Source: Taurinivorans muris
GTDB lineage: Bacteria; Desulfobacterota; Desulfovibrionia; Desulfovibrionales; Desulfovibrionaceae
Assembly: GCF_025232395.1 (NCBI RefSeq)
Contig: NZ_CP065938.1
Coordinates: 1,178,001 to 1,242,000, forward strand
Length of the DNA: 64,000 bases
Direction of reading: 5' to 3'
The position numbers and the translations under genes were made by a program. Below are positions 19,011 to 28,147 of the stretch, in pieces. The notes below the pieces were generated by a model. It was not told where the DNA came from and searched no databases. It saw nothing but the letters and a program-made list of their open reading frames with translations. The stretch's first letter is position 1; every line of letters starts with the position of its first letter.

Positions 19011-20576
19011 ATGCAGCTTTATATCCACGTTCCTTTTTGTGTAAAAAAATGCCATTATTGCTCATTTTATTCCATGCCTGCGGCTTCTTTAAATATTTTG
19101 GAAAATTTTCGTTCCACACTCTCATTAATAGATACATCGGCCGATATTTATGAAGGTATAGAAAAATTCGTCCCTCAAAAAAACCAATCCGTGCAATCGC
19201 TTTCTTCGTTTCTTGTAAATAAAAAACAAGAGATGAGTCCGGACATTTTAATCAATGAGGCAAAACCGAATTTAACCTTGGCTGATGCGTTTTTTTCGCA
19301 GGAGCAGGCTCAGGCCTTACGGAACAAACTCGGCGCCGGCAGGTTTTCAAATCAGCAAACACAAGTGAAAAAAGCGAAACGCCTTGAGCTTCCCAAAGAG
19401 TTTTGTTTTAAATTCATCGAAGAACATCCATTAAAACAAAGCAATGAATTTCATCTTTGGAAAACGACCCTTTTAAAAGAATTGTCCATACTTGCGCAGT
19501 ATTATAAGGAAAATCCCATAACAAGCATTTTTTTTGGCGGAGGCACCCCTTCCTATATACCAATAAAAGATATGGAAGACATTTTATTCTTCATTATCGG
19601 CCATTTTTCTGTTCTGGAAAATTGCGAAATATCGTTGGAAGCAAATCCTGACAGCATTTCCAATATCAAGGCTGTCGCATATAAAAAAATGGGTTTCAAC
19701 CGAATTTCCTTAGGCGTGCAGTCCCTTAACAACAAATATTTGCAAATGCTCGGCCGCCCCCACTCCGCCCATGACGCCCAAAAAGCTTACCATTCACTGC
19801 GTTCTGCCGGTTTTGCCAATATCAGCCTCGATTTTATCTGGGCTGTACCGGAACAGCGGCTCAAAACGTGGCTCGATGATTTGAAAAATGCCGTCAAGCT
19901 GGCTCCGGAGCATATTTCCGCCTATGGGCTGAGCATTGAAGAAGGCAGTTATTTCGACTTGCTGAATAAGGACGGCAAACTCAAATTAGCCTGCGAACAG
20001 GAACAAGCCCAAATGTACAAAACAGGTTCCGCCATTTTGGAAGAGGCCGGCTATATGCAGTATGAGATTTCCAATTACGCCAAAATGGGGTATCAATGCC
20101 GGCACAATCTGGGCTATTGGCTTGGCAGTGAATATCTCGGAGCCGGACCTTCCGCGGCGAGCACGGTCGGAAACATACGCAGGACGCACAGTGCCGATTT
20201 GGAGAAATGGGCGGTTGACATTGCAGCGGGTTTCGCCGCTGACATTGAAGCGCAATCCAGAAATGAAGCATACACGGGCATAAGCAATTATACCACGGAA
20301 CATTTATCCAAAACAGAACGGATTTGCGAGCTTGTCATGCTGAGGCTCCGTACCGTCAAGGGACTGAATGCCGATGAGTACGAAGCGCTGAGCGGAAAGA
20401 ATTTTTTCAAAGAACACAGCAGGTTATTAAAACTTTTGGATAAAAACAATCTCATGCGGATAAAAAACGGCCATGTCTTTTTCACACGCAACGGCATGCT
20501 CGTATCCAACAGCATTTTGGAACATTTTTTCAGAAACATCAAAGAAAACCAAGCCAAACTGACGGCAGGAAAATGA
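19011..20576 (+). CDS. hemW: HemW-like radical SAM protein with a large insertion
   Basis: 521 residues against about 375-400 for typical HemW, a heme chaperone related to coproporphyrinogen dehydrogenase. The radical SAM cysteines C10, C14 and C17 (CVKKCHYC) are present, as is GGGTPS at residue 176 and the C-terminal HemW-specific region (SIEEGSYF, CRHNLGYW). About 158 residues separate the cysteine motif from GGGTPS, where family members usually have about 45-50, so some 110 residues are inserted near the N-terminus. The insert is polar and has no domain I recognise. It overlaps gluQ by four bases (ATGA), so the two form an operon. Confidence 0.85.
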   Translation: MQLYIHVPFCVKKCHYCSFYSMPAASLNILENFRSTLSLIDTSADIYEGIEKFVPQKNQSVQSLSSFLVNKKQEMSPDILINEAKPNLTLADAFFSQEQAQALRNKLGAGRFSNQQTQVKKAKRLELPKEFCFKFIEEHPLKQSNEFHLWKTTLLKELSILAQYYKENPITSIFFGGGTPSYIPIKDMEDILFFIIGHFSVLENCEISLEANPDSISNIKAVAYKKMGFNRISLGVQSLNNKYLQMLGRPHSAHDAQKAYHSLRSAGFANISLDFIWAVPEQRLKTWLDDLKNAVKLAPEHISAYGLSIEEGSYFDLLNKDGKLKLACEQEQAQMYKTGSAILEEAGYMQYEISNYAKMGYQCRHNLGYWLGSEYLGAGPSAASTVGNIRRTHSADLEKWAVDIAAGFAADIEAQSRNEAYTGISNYTTEHLSKTERICELVMLRLRTVKGLNADEYEALSGKNFFKEHSRLLKLLDKNNLMRIKNGHVFFTRNGMLVSNSILEHFFRNIKENQAKLTAGK

Positions 20577-21598
20577 CACAGAAAGAACGCATCGTCATCG
20601 GGCGCTTAGCCCCAAGCCCCACCGGATACCTGCATTTGGGCAATGCATGGTCTTTTCTTCTCGCATGGCTTTCCGCCCGCCTCGGCAACGGAAAAATTTT
20701 TCTGCGTATGGAAGATATCGACCCTGCCCGTTCCAAACCTGAATTTATTGACGGAATTTTAGAAGATTTCGCCTGGCTCGGACTTGATTATGACGGAGAA
20801 ATTGTTTTCCAAAGCCGGCGGATTCAAATTTACGAAGAATACCTGCAAAAAATTTCCCCTTTTGTTTATCCTTGCTTCTGCACCCGCAAAGAATTGCGGG
20901 AAGTTGCCGGGGCTCCGCAAGTCACGGCTCCTGGCGACAGATTGATAATGCCCGATATGGGGGCTGTTTATCACCGCACATGCCGTTTCTTCAGTCCGGA
21001 AGAACGAAAGCAAAAAACAGGCAAAAACGCCTGTCTTCGTCTTGCCTGCCCGCCTTTTGAAAAACAGGAATATGAAATTATTCCTGAACAATTTCATACT
21101 GCTGCCCCTATTTTTTCCTTTAATGATTTAATCCTGGGCAAACAGGAATTCGATTTGAATGCCTGCGGCGGAGATTTCGCCGTACAGCGTTCCGACAAAG
21201 TATGGGCATACCAATTCGCTGTCAGCATTGACGATATGCTTATGGGCATAAACCAAGTGGTGCGCGGTGCAGATATTCTCACCTCCACTCCCCGCCAGCT
21301 CTACCTTTTTCAATTATTTGGCCATACCGCTCCGGAATATGCCCATATTCCGCTTTTGCTCGACCCAAAAGGCGAACGTTTGGCAAAACGCCATGCAAGC
21401 TTAAGCCTTAAAACGTTACGCCAAAAATACAAAAGCCCCGCCCCGCTCATTCAATATCTCAGCCGATTTTTAGCTGTTGACGGTAATGCCGGCAGCGCCC
21501 GGGAACTGCTTGCCTGCCTCAAAGAGAAAAAAATCCAATCCCTTCCATGGGATATGCTCAAACAATATGAAAATGCCATTCAAACAAATTTCACTTAA
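20573..21598 (+). CDS. gluQ: glutamyl-Q tRNA(Asp) synthetase
   Basis: 341 residues resembling the catalytic domain of glutamyl-tRNA synthetase but lacking the anticodon-binding domain, which defines GluQRS. This enzyme attaches Glu to queuosine-34 of tRNA(Asp). The HIGH-like motif is LAPSPTGYLHLGNAWS near residue 11, the KMSKS-like motif is RLAKRHAS near residue 270, and a zinc site CFC ... YHRTC lies at about residues 100-140. The full QueA enzyme of the queuosine pathway is encoded near 58 kb. It starts inside the hemW stop codon. Confidence 0.9.
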   Translation: MTQKERIVIGRLAPSPTGYLHLGNAWSFLLAWLSARLGNGKIFLRMEDIDPARSKPEFIDGILEDFAWLGLDYDGEIVFQSRRIQIYEEYLQKISPFVYPCFCTRKELREVAGAPQVTAPGDRLIMPDMGAVYHRTCRFFSPEERKQKTGKNACLRLACPPFEKQEYEIIPEQFHTAAPIFSFNDLILGKQEFDLNACGGDFAVQRSDKVWAYQFAVSIDDMLMGINQVVRGADILTSTPRQLYLFQLFGHTAPEYAHIPLLLDPKGERLAKRHASLSLKTLRQKYKSPAPLIQYLSRFLAVDGNAGSARELLACLKEKKIQSLPWDMLKQYENAIQTNFT

Positions 21599-21824
21599 TT
21601 CTTTTCTTCACAAAAAGCTCTTTTTTGTTTATTTTTCCGCTCCCTATTCTTGATATTTTTTTATCAATAACAAATAGATGTTATTGTTTCCATAAGAAAT
21701 TATTCTTTAAAAAAAACAGAAGAAATATCATGAACAGATGAATGGAAACAGTGACAGTGCAGGCTGCGTATGTCGACGGCGAATTGGTGTACCAAGCATG
21801 ATATATTGCCGTTCTAAAAAAAAT

Positions 21825-21842
21825 AAAGCCCGCAAGGGCTTT
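21825..21842 (-). terminator. bidirectional rho-independent terminator
   Basis: A 7-bp stem AAAGCCC/GGGCTTT with a GCAA tetraloop. A T-rich tail lies on both sides, so it can serve the minus-strand methyltransferase gene (whose stop codon is in the stem) and plus-strand transcripts from gluQ. Confidence 0.75.
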
Positions 21843-22566
21843 ATTTTTCAACATGTTCAAAGGAAGCATTTCTTTGCATGCACGAAACTTGCTCCAGTTT
21901 CCGCTGTTCATTTTTGATAAAATCGCCAATGCCGCTAACAGGCGGAGCATTGAACGTCAAACCGTACCCTATCAACGCCCCGAAAGGTAAATACGATACG
22001 GAGCTATTGAGAAATTCCAACGGCTTGGGAGCGAAACGGGGAACGAAGCCCGTGCTTGCGAAACGAACCCGCCCTTTTGGACAATAGGCTTTGCTTTCAC
22101 GCCACAAGCCATACGGATTACACAATTTTCCCTGATACTTCGACTTGTTCAGAGAAAAACGGTTTTTGGCAACAAAAACAACTCCTTGCTTCGCAACGCG
22201 GCAAAGTTCCGCAAGAATGGTCTCCGTAAACATTTTTCCCTGCAAAGCGCTTGGCAAACCGAAATTTTGCCGGTACGCGTCAGTTGCGTATAAAGAAAAA
22301 AAAGCATAATCAAAGCTGTCGTTTTCAAAAGGCAGGTCATCGAATTTTCCTAACTGATACGAAATTCTCGGACCTGAACGCAAAAGGCTCTCTTCTACGG
22401 CATGATGATTTTCTTCGCACACGGTGACGTCAAAACCGCTGTCCCAAAAAAATTCCGGAATGAGCGGAGCATGAAGTCCGATATGCAAAAAATGCGAACC
22501 GCGCCGCTGCCAGTCTTCCATTAAAAACTTCACAAGGCGTTCTTCCGCCCTTTTATACCATGCCAT
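21841..22566 (-). CDS. class I SAM-dependent methyltransferase
   Basis: 241 residues with a Rossmann-type SAM-binding fold: HFLHIGLHAPLIPEFFW stands in place of motif I, VTVCEEN follows as the strand-2 acidic residue, and FDDLPFENDSFDYAFFSLY matches the post-II region of Methyltransf_11 proteins. The G-rich loop is divergent. Substrate unknown. A GAAGGAAAACT site precedes the ATG at 22566. It stands alone between the gluQ terminator and the unrelated tadA operon. Confidence 0.7.
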   Translation of the reverse strand: MAWYKRAEERLVKFLMEDWQRRGSHFLHIGLHAPLIPEFFWDSGFDVTVCEENHHAVEESLLRSGPRISYQLGKFDDLPFENDSFDYAFFSLYATDAYRQNFGLPSALQGKMFTETILAELCRVAKQGVVFVAKNRFSLNKSKYQGKLCNPYGLWRESKAYCPKGRVRFASTGFVPRFAPKPLEFLNSSVSYLPFGALIGYGLTFNAPPVSGIGDFIKNEQRKLEQVSCMQRNASFEHVEK

Positions 22567-22649
22567 AGTTTTCCTTCATCATTTTACCGCATATCCTCTG
22601 CGGTTCTCAGCAAAAAATATTTAAAAACCGCAGGCAAAACAATTAAGTT

Positions 22650-22946
22650 TCATTCCTCCTCGACGTCCTGCAACCAGCGGCTGAGTGTTTCCGCAATGAT
22701 TTTGCCCTGTCTGACGCTGGAAATATTAAATTTCGCCTGCTGCCTGAATTCACCGGCAATCTTTTTATACCGACGGATAGTATATTTATCGGGACCGTAA
22801 TCATCCACATCGGCGATATATTCCTTATATCGGAAAAGAATAGTCGTATTCAAACCTTTTGAAAGAATTTCCTTGTCAATTTCCTTTACCAGCAAAATGC
22901 CGTTCTCTTCATAATTAATTGTAATTTCATCAATGGTACTGCTCAT
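22650..22946 (-). CDS. conserved hypothetical protein
   Basis: A 98-residue, charged soluble protein with no signal peptide or membrane segment (MSSTIDEITINYEENGILLV at the start). I do not recognise a domain. It starts three bases after the tadA stop codon and is therefore probably co-transcribed with tadA and the LOG gene. The acidic C-terminus ends WLQDVEEE. Function unknown. Confidence 0.6.
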   Translation of the reverse strand: MSSTIDEITINYEENGILLVKEIDKEILSKGLNTTILFRYKEYIADVDDYGPDKYTIRRYKKIAGEFRQQAKFNISSVRQGKIIAETLSRWLQDVEEE

Positions 22947-22949
22947 TTC

Positions 22950-23459
22950 TTATCGCTTTTCCTTAAAAAATTTTTGTAAAACCGCTATGGAAGCATCCGC
23001 CATAAGCCCGCCGTAATGCCAGGTACCGACACCAAGTTCCGGGCAATTCAATCCCTCATAACAAGAACAAACCGCCCCCGCCCTTTTATCATACGCACCG
23101 AAAACAAGCCCTGCAAGGCGCGCCTCGCGGATCGCCCCCATGCACATGAAACAAGGCTCCAAACTCACCACGAGCACACAGTCGGACAAGCGGTAATTGT
23201 TCCGCCGCAGTCCTGCCGCACGCAAAGCAAGAATTTCCGCATGCGCCGTGGGGTCGCAATTTTGTATGCTGAGATTATGAGCCTTTGCCAAAATAGTTCC
23301 CTGCAGGTCGCAAATCACAGCACCGACGGGAACTTCCCCTTGTTCAGCGCCTTTCCTTGCCATGTCAAGAGCCAATTCCATAAGCCCTTCCCATGAAAAG
23401 CCCCTGGGGGCTTCCGGCACGGGACCCCATGGCTTCGCCGCCAAAAAACTTTCCCGCAT
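22950..23459 (-). CDS. tadA: tRNA-specific adenosine deaminase
   Basis: 169 residues of the cytidine/deoxycytidylate deaminase fold. The zinc and proton-shuttle motif HAEILALRAAG (His-Ala-Glu) and the SLEPCFMCMGAI (PCxxC) motif are intact, as is FGAYDKRAGAV. TadA converts A34 to inosine in tRNA(Arg)ACG, an essential step of decoding. The N-terminal extension of about 20 residues is longer than in E. coli. Its ATG overlaps the LOG-gene stop by one base. Confidence 0.95.
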   Translation of the reverse strand: MRESFLAAKPWGPVPEAPRGFSWEGLMELALDMARKGAEQGEVPVGAVICDLQGTILAKAHNLSIQNCDPTAHAEILALRAAGLRRNNYRLSDCVLVVSLEPCFMCMGAIREARLAGLVFGAYDKRAGAVCSCYEGLNCPELGVGTWHYGGLMADASIAVLQKFFKEKR

Positions 23460-24121
23460 TATTTTTCTGTGTTGAATTTATCTATGGCGGCGATAACTTC
23501 TTCCGGGCTGTCGCAAATGGTGAGCAAATCAATTTCTTCCGCCCGAACATATCCGCGGGAAACCATTTGGTCGCGTATCCAGTCGATCATGCCGGACCAA
23601 AACTTGCTGTCATACAAAATAATCGGGAACCGGTTGATTTTATGGGTTTGTACCAAAACAGCCGCTTCAAAAAGTTCGTCAAGCGTTCCGAAACCGCCGG
23701 GCATGACCACATACGCAAACGCATATTTCACAAACATAAGCTTACGCAGGAAAAAATATCTGAAATCGCAGCGGGTTGTGATATACGGATTAGGGTCCTG
23801 TTCATGGGGCAGTTCAATATGCAGGCCGACAGAAACACCGCCAACGTCTTTGGCGCCTCTGTTTCCGGCTTCCATATATCCCGGACCGCCTCCGGTAATG
23901 ACGCCGTATCCTTTTTCACAAACAAGCTGTGCGATGCGTTCCGTCGCTTTATATACCGGGTCCGTTTCATTGGCGCGGGCGGAACCGAAAATGGAAACAC
24001 AAGGAGGAAGTCCTTTCAACGTGTCAAAACCGTCCACCAATTCACCCATAATCCTAAATACCCGCCAGGACTCCATATTGATAACATTGTCGACTTGATA
24101 TTGGTCGCAATTTCTGAACAT
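23459..24121 (-). CDS. LOG family Rossmann-fold protein
   Basis: 220 residues with both LOG signatures: VITGGGPGYMEAGNRGA (about residues 75-90) and MPGGFGTLDELFEA (about 138-151, the PGGxGTxxE motif). LOG proteins release free cytokinin bases from nucleotides in plants; many bacterial members hydrolyse AMP or related nucleotides. GAGAGG precedes the ATG. First gene of the LOG-tadA-hypothetical operon. Confidence 0.9.
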   Translation of the reverse strand: MFRNCDQYQVDNVINMESWRVFRIMGELVDGFDTLKGLPPCVSIFGSARANETDPVYKATERIAQLVCEKGYGVITGGGPGYMEAGNRGAKDVGGVSVGLHIELPHEQDPNPYITTRCDFRYFFLRKLMFVKYAFAYVVMPGGFGTLDELFEAAVLVQTHKINRFPIILYDSKFWSGMIDWIRDQMVSRGYVRAEEIDLLTICDSPEEVIAAIDKFNTEK

Positions 24122-24269
24122 AAAAACCTCTCTTTAAACAGTTTTCTCTTAGCATAAAAATAAATCTGAAAAAAATCAACCAAATTTTAATTTCAATAAA
24201 ACACTTTTCAACCTAAAAAAATTAAGCTATGTTCCTACAATATAATAATCTTTAATAAAGTGAGGATGT

Positions 24270-25886
24270 ATGAAAGTACAATTTTTAGGTGCTGCTCAGA
24301 CAGTAACCGGTTCCTGCCATGTTATTGAAGCGGCAGGGCACAGATTTGCCGTTGACTGCGGAATGCACCAAGGCAACAACGCGATTGAAGAACGAAACTT
24401 TAATTCCGAGCTTTATGAGCCTGACTCTTTAGAATTTATTTTGCTCACGCATGCCCATATTGACCACTCCGGTCTTATTCCCCGCATCGCCGCCCACGGA
24501 TTCAAAGGAAATGTTTACTGCACAGCCCCGACGCTTGATTTTGTCACCCTCATGCTTGAAGACAGCGCCCATATTCAGGAAATGGAATACAGCTGGCGTG
24601 AAAAACAAAGGGACAGAAAAGGGAAAAAAAGAAAAGACGACCTGTTATACAGCGTTGAAGAAGCACGCGAATGCATAAAACAATTCAAACCTGTTGAATT
24701 TAATCAGACATTCGAACCCGTACCCAATATTAAAGTCACATATAAATATGCCGCCCATATTTTAGGCGCCGCCTTTATTGTCATTGACATCACCGAAAAC
24801 GGCGAAACAAAGCGCCTCACCTTTTCCGGCGACCTCGGCAGGCATGAAAACATGCTTTTGTTTGACCCGCAGCCGCTTGAAAAAACAGACTATTTATTCC
24901 TCGAATCAACATATGGCAACAGAAACCACAAGGACGACGAAAACAGTCTGGACGAACTTGCCAACGCCATAGAACGGAGTTACAAATTAGGCGGCAAAGT
25001 CATTATTCCGACCTTCGCTGTCGAAAGAGCGCAGGAAATCATTTACTCCCTGTATCTGATACACAGACGCGGACAGCTTCCAAAAAATATGCCTATTTAT
25101 TTGGACAGCCCTCTTGCGATTAAAGCAACGGAAGTTTTTGAACGCTACAAAGACGACCTTGATTTCCATGAAATCAAGAACGACATGCCTTCCATCGCAG
25201 ATTTCGATTTTAAAGTTAACTATACGTTGGGAACGGAAGAATCCCAAGCGCTTAACGCTATGGAAGGTCCTGCCATCATTCTTTCCGCAAGCGGCATGTG
25301 CAACGCCGGCCGTATCAAACACCATTTGAAACACAACATCTGGCGTCCTGAAACATCTATCGTTTTTGTCGGTTTCCAAGCCGTGGGCACCCTCGGACGT
25401 AAGATCGTCGAAGGTGCGACAAGCGTCAACCTCATGAACAACGATTTGAACGTATCCGCAAAAATTTATACCATTAACGGTTTTTCAGCCCACGCAGGAC
25501 AAAACCAGCTTCTTGACTGGGTCAGCACCATTGCGAAATGCAAACCGCACATTATTCTGATACACGGTGAAAAATCCGCCCAGGAGGAACTCGGACGGCT
25601 TATCAAGGAAAAATACGCCCTTGATGTCACCATTCCTGCATATCTGGACGAAATCGAGCTTACCGCCAAGGCGAGCGACGACGAACAAGTCGCCCTCAGC
25701 CTTGCCAAGCACGCCATACCGAAACTCGATTGGCAATTCGTATTTGACGATTTGGATCTTCGCTTCAAACAGCTGCATAATAAACTCGACCATGTACAGG
25801 AACGTTCATGGGAAGACCAAACGGAAATACATGACAAGGTTGCAAAGCTTAACAACGATCTTTATAAGCTTATCGCACAATTATAA
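24270..25886 (+). CDS. MBL-fold beta-CASP RNA hydrolase (CPSF-like)
   Basis: 538 residues. The metallo-beta-lactamase motif THAHIDHSGLIPR, the beta-CASP region IPTFAVERAQEI, and SASGMCNAGRIKHHL (motifs B/C) are clear. It resembles archaeal and bacterial CPSF73-like nucleases that process RNA ends. A C-terminal extension of about 70 residues (VFDDLDLRFKQLHNKLDHVQ) is probably helical or coiled coil. It heads an operon with rsmD, coaD and miaA, all of them RNA or cofactor genes. GTGAGG precedes the ATG. Confidence 0.88.
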   Translation: MKVQFLGAAQTVTGSCHVIEAAGHRFAVDCGMHQGNNAIEERNFNSELYEPDSLEFILLTHAHIDHSGLIPRIAAHGFKGNVYCTAPTLDFVTLMLEDSAHIQEMEYSWREKQRDRKGKKRKDDLLYSVEEARECIKQFKPVEFNQTFEPVPNIKVTYKYAAHILGAAFIVIDITENGETKRLTFSGDLGRHENMLLFDPQPLEKTDYLFLESTYGNRNHKDDENSLDELANAIERSYKLGGKVIIPTFAVERAQEIIYSLYLIHRRGQLPKNMPIYLDSPLAIKATEVFERYKDDLDFHEIKNDMPSIADFDFKVNYTLGTEESQALNAMEGPAIILSASGMCNAGRIKHHLKHNIWRPETSIVFVGFQAVGTLGRKIVEGATSVNLMNNDLNVSAKIYTINGFSAHAGQNQLLDWVSTIAKCKPHIILIHGEKSAQEELGRLIKEKYALDVTIPAYLDEIELTAKASDDEQVALSLAKHAIPKLDWQFVFDDLDLRFKQLHNKLDHVQERSWEDQTEIHDKVAKLNNDLYKLIAQL

Positions 25887-25894
25887 GGAATCAT

Positions 25895-26455
25895 ATGAAA
25901 ATCATAGCGGGTGCGCTCAAAGGGCGCACCTTGAAAACGTTGACCGGTCCGGCAGGATACAGACCTGCCATGGGAAAAGTGAGGGAATCTCTGTTTTCCC
26001 TTCTTGAAGCCCGCGGAGTCATCTGGGCTGAAAGCGTTGTTTTGGATTTATTCGCAGGCAGCGGCTCACTGGCGTTTGAAGCCGTCAGCCGCGGAGCGAA
26101 AAAAGCCTATCTTGTTGAGAAAGACGCCAAAGCTTCCGCCTGCATAGCCGCCAACGCCGCCAATTTGGGAATCAGCGGACAATGCCTTGTCGCCGCGGAA
26201 GACGCAATTAAATTTGCAGGAAAAAAACCGACGGAACAGGTTTCCGTTGTTTTTATCGACCCCCCTTATGCAGAAAATCTTTTGCCCCAAACCCTGAAAA
26301 ATCTTCTACGCCGCGAATGGCTTGAAGACGGGGCTTTCGTTGTGGCGGAAGTTGAAAAACATCTCAGAATAAACACGGAGGGTTTTGAGGGATTGACGTT
26401 GGAGCTCGACAGGAATTACGGCTCGACAAGGATAATCATATGGTACAAAGAATAG
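25895..26455 (+). CDS. rsmD: 16S rRNA (guanine(966)-N(2))-methyltransferase
   Basis: 186 residues: SAM-binding VLDLFAGSGSLAFEA (about residues 48-62) and the catalytic VFIDPPYAE (DPPY) motif fit RsmD, which methylates G966 of 16S rRNA in the 30S head. N-terminal KIIAGALKGRTLKT is typical. It lies eight bases after the CPSF-like gene and overlaps coaD by 16 bases. Confidence 0.93.
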   Translation: MKIIAGALKGRTLKTLTGPAGYRPAMGKVRESLFSLLEARGVIWAESVVLDLFAGSGSLAFEAVSRGAKKAYLVEKDAKASACIAANAANLGISGQCLVAAEDAIKFAGKKPTEQVSVVFIDPPYAENLLPQTLKNLLRREWLEDGAFVVAEVEKHLRINTEGFEGLTLELDRNYGSTRIIIWYKE

Positions 26456-26946
26456 GAATTTATGCCGGTACGTTCGATCCTATTCACAACGGACACATAA
26501 GCATTATCACAAGAAGCCTCCCCCTTTTGGATACGCTGGTCATCGGCGTCGCCGACGATACGGGAAAAAAAACGCTTTTTTCCCTTGAAGAACGCGTTCG
26601 GCTCATCCGTGAATATTTTCAGGCGACCCCGCATAAAAATCAAATTATTGTCGAACCTTTTGAAGGATTGTTAGCGGAATTCGCCCAAAAAAAAGGCGCT
26701 ATCGCCATAGTCCGGGGGCTGAGGGCGATTTCCGATTTCGATTATGAATTTCAAATGGCGCTTATGAACAGAAAATTATCGCCATCCATCCAAACCATTT
26801 TTTTAATGGCGGATTTTCATCTTATGTACGTCAGTTCCACCAATTTAAAAACCGTGGCGAGCCTAGGGGGCAATGTTGCGGACCTCACCCCCGCCAATGT
26901 TTGGAACGCCCTTTGCCAAAAATATCAGCAAAAAAATTATGAATAA
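26440..26946 (+). CDS. coaD: phosphopantetheine adenylyltransferase
   Basis: 168 residues: IGIYAGTFDPIHNGHISIIT carries the TxxxH nucleotidyltransferase motif. The conserved RGLRAISDFDYEFQMALMNR and YVSSTNLKTVASLGG are also present. It catalyses the penultimate step of coenzyme A synthesis. AAGGATAATCAT (inside rsmD) precedes the ATG, indicating translational coupling. Confidence 0.96.
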   Translation: MVQRIGIYAGTFDPIHNGHISIITRSLPLLDTLVIGVADDTGKKTLFSLEERVRLIREYFQATPHKNQIIVEPFEGLLAEFAQKKGAIAIVRGLRAISDFDYEFQMALMNRKLSPSIQTIFLMADFHLMYVSSTNLKTVASLGGNVADLTPANVWNALCQKYQQKNYE

Positions 26947-27847
26947 AGTCATCTGTATCATGGGTCCGACGGGGTCGGGAAAAACCGCCCAATCTTTGGC
27001 AATGGCTAAAGCCGGTTTGCCCGTTTGCATCATAAATGCGGATTCAAGACAACTCTATAAGGATTTTCCCATAATTTCAGCCCAGCCGGATACGGAAGAA
27101 AAAGCCTTATGCCCGCATATGTTATTCGGATATTTGGAAACAAAAGAAGCAAGTTCGGCAGGTGACTGGCTGGAAAAAGCGAAAAACGAAATAGAGCTCG
27201 CCCATGCCCGCGGACAAATTCCCGTTTTGGTGGGCGGAACTGGTTTCTATTTTCGGGCTTTATTTGACGGCATTGTTAAAATTCCGGACATTCCGCAGGA
27301 TATTCATACCCATTTCATTCAGGAAATTCAAAAAAAAGGCAGCAGGGCGCTGTATGCCGAATTGCAAAAAACAGACAGGGAATATGCGGAAAAAATTCAT
27401 TTCAATGACAAACAGCGCATAGCCCGCGCTTTGGAAGTTTTTGCGGCAACAGGCAAAAAATTCAGCGAATGGCATAAGGAAACCCCGAAAAACACGGAAT
27501 ACGACGTTCTGCGTATCGGTATCGGCTTGCCGCTCAGCGAGCTCAGCCCTTTCTTATATAAGAGGACGGCGCTCATGCTTGAAAACGGCGCAATGGAAGA
27601 AGCAAAAACAGCCTTGGAACATTGCCCCGATATTTCCGCTCCCGGCTGGTCCGGCATAGGCTGCATCGAATTGGCGGATTATCTTCTGGGCAAACATAGC
27701 TTAGAAGAATGCAAAACGCTTTGGAATAAAAACACGCGTGCCTACGCAAAGCGGCAATGGACTTGGTTCAGGGCGGACCCCCGCATACATTGGTTCAGAC
27801 CGGAAGAACAAAGCCTGCCCGCCATTTTGGATTTTTTAAATGCATAA
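26939..27847 (+). CDS. miaA: tRNA dimethylallyltransferase
   Basis: 302 residues from the ATG at 26939. The P-loop GPTGSGKTAQS follows immediately. IINADSRQLYKDFPI, PVLVGGTGFYFRAL and the late WFRADPRIHWF are MiaA features. It prenylates A37 of tRNAs that read U-starting codons. The start is placed inside the coaD end (8-base overlap), because longer frames upstream are coaD shadows. The operon ends in a terminator right after the stop. Confidence 0.94.
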   Translation: MNKVICIMGPTGSGKTAQSLAMAKAGLPVCIINADSRQLYKDFPIISAQPDTEEKALCPHMLFGYLETKEASSAGDWLEKAKNEIELAHARGQIPVLVGGTGFYFRALFDGIVKIPDIPQDIHTHFIQEIQKKGSRALYAELQKTDREYAEKIHFNDKQRIARALEVFAATGKKFSEWHKETPKNTEYDVLRIGIGLPLSELSPFLYKRTALMLENGAMEEAKTALEHCPDISAPGWSGIGCIELADYLLGKHSLEECKTLWNKNTRAYAKRQWTWFRADPRIHWFRPEEQSLPAILDFLNA

Positions 27848-27867
27848 AACGCCCGGAAAGGCGTTTT
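27846..27867 (+). terminator. terminator of the CPSF-rsmD-coaD-miaA operon
   Basis: An 8-bp stem AAAACGCC/GGCGTTTT with a 6-base loop, followed by ATTTTGTG. It directly overlaps the miaA stop codon. Confidence 0.75.
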
Positions 27868-27895
27868 ATTTTGTGTGATAATCCAAAAAATAAGC

Positions 27896-28075
27896 TTATG
27901 CGGTGATGTTAAGATTTGTTCCAATCCCTTGACTTGCACGCATATTATCAGCTGCCTGCAATGAATCCTGCATGAGTTTATTGGTCATTTGAGCATCAAA
28001 ATCAAGACTTTGCTTTTGAATGCCAAGAGACATTTGACCTTGAACAGAACCAAGGCTAGCGGTATCAATTTCCAT
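27896..28075 (-). CDS. YjfB-like putative motility protein
   Basis: A 59-residue protein, MEIDTASLGSVQGQMSLGIQ onwards, resembling the small YjfB family linked to motility. The start is the ATG at 28075, because AAGGAGG lies five bases upstream; longer frames are not supported. A sigma-28-type promoter (28105-28131) sits just upstream, which ties it to the flagellar regulon independently of the family match. Molecular role unknown. Confidence 0.75.
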   Translation of the reverse strand: MEIDTASLGSVQGQMSLGIQKQSLDFDAQMTNKLMQDSLQAADNMRASQGIGTNLNITA

Positions 28076-28104
28076 AAAAGCCTCCTTATTACAATATATT
28101 CTTT

Positions 28105-28131
28105 CTATCGGCTTTTTCAAAAATTTATTTA
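28105..28131 (-). promoter_or_regulatory. sigma-28 (FliA) promoter of the YjfB-like gene
   Basis: On the minus strand, TAAATAAA, an 11-base spacer and GCCGATAG match the flagellar consensus TAAA-N15-GCCGATAA with correct spacing, 30 bases before the start codon. Confidence 0.75.
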
Positions 28132-28147
28132 GCTTTTTTTGGGAAAA

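Noticed and set aside
20539-20736. Minus-strand frame over the start of gluQ
   Set aside because: A shadow of gluQ; no independent evidence.
21738-21797. A 19-codon frame (METVTVQAAYVDG at its start) between gluQ and the methyltransferase gene
   Set aside because: No ribosome site and no evidence of conservation visible.
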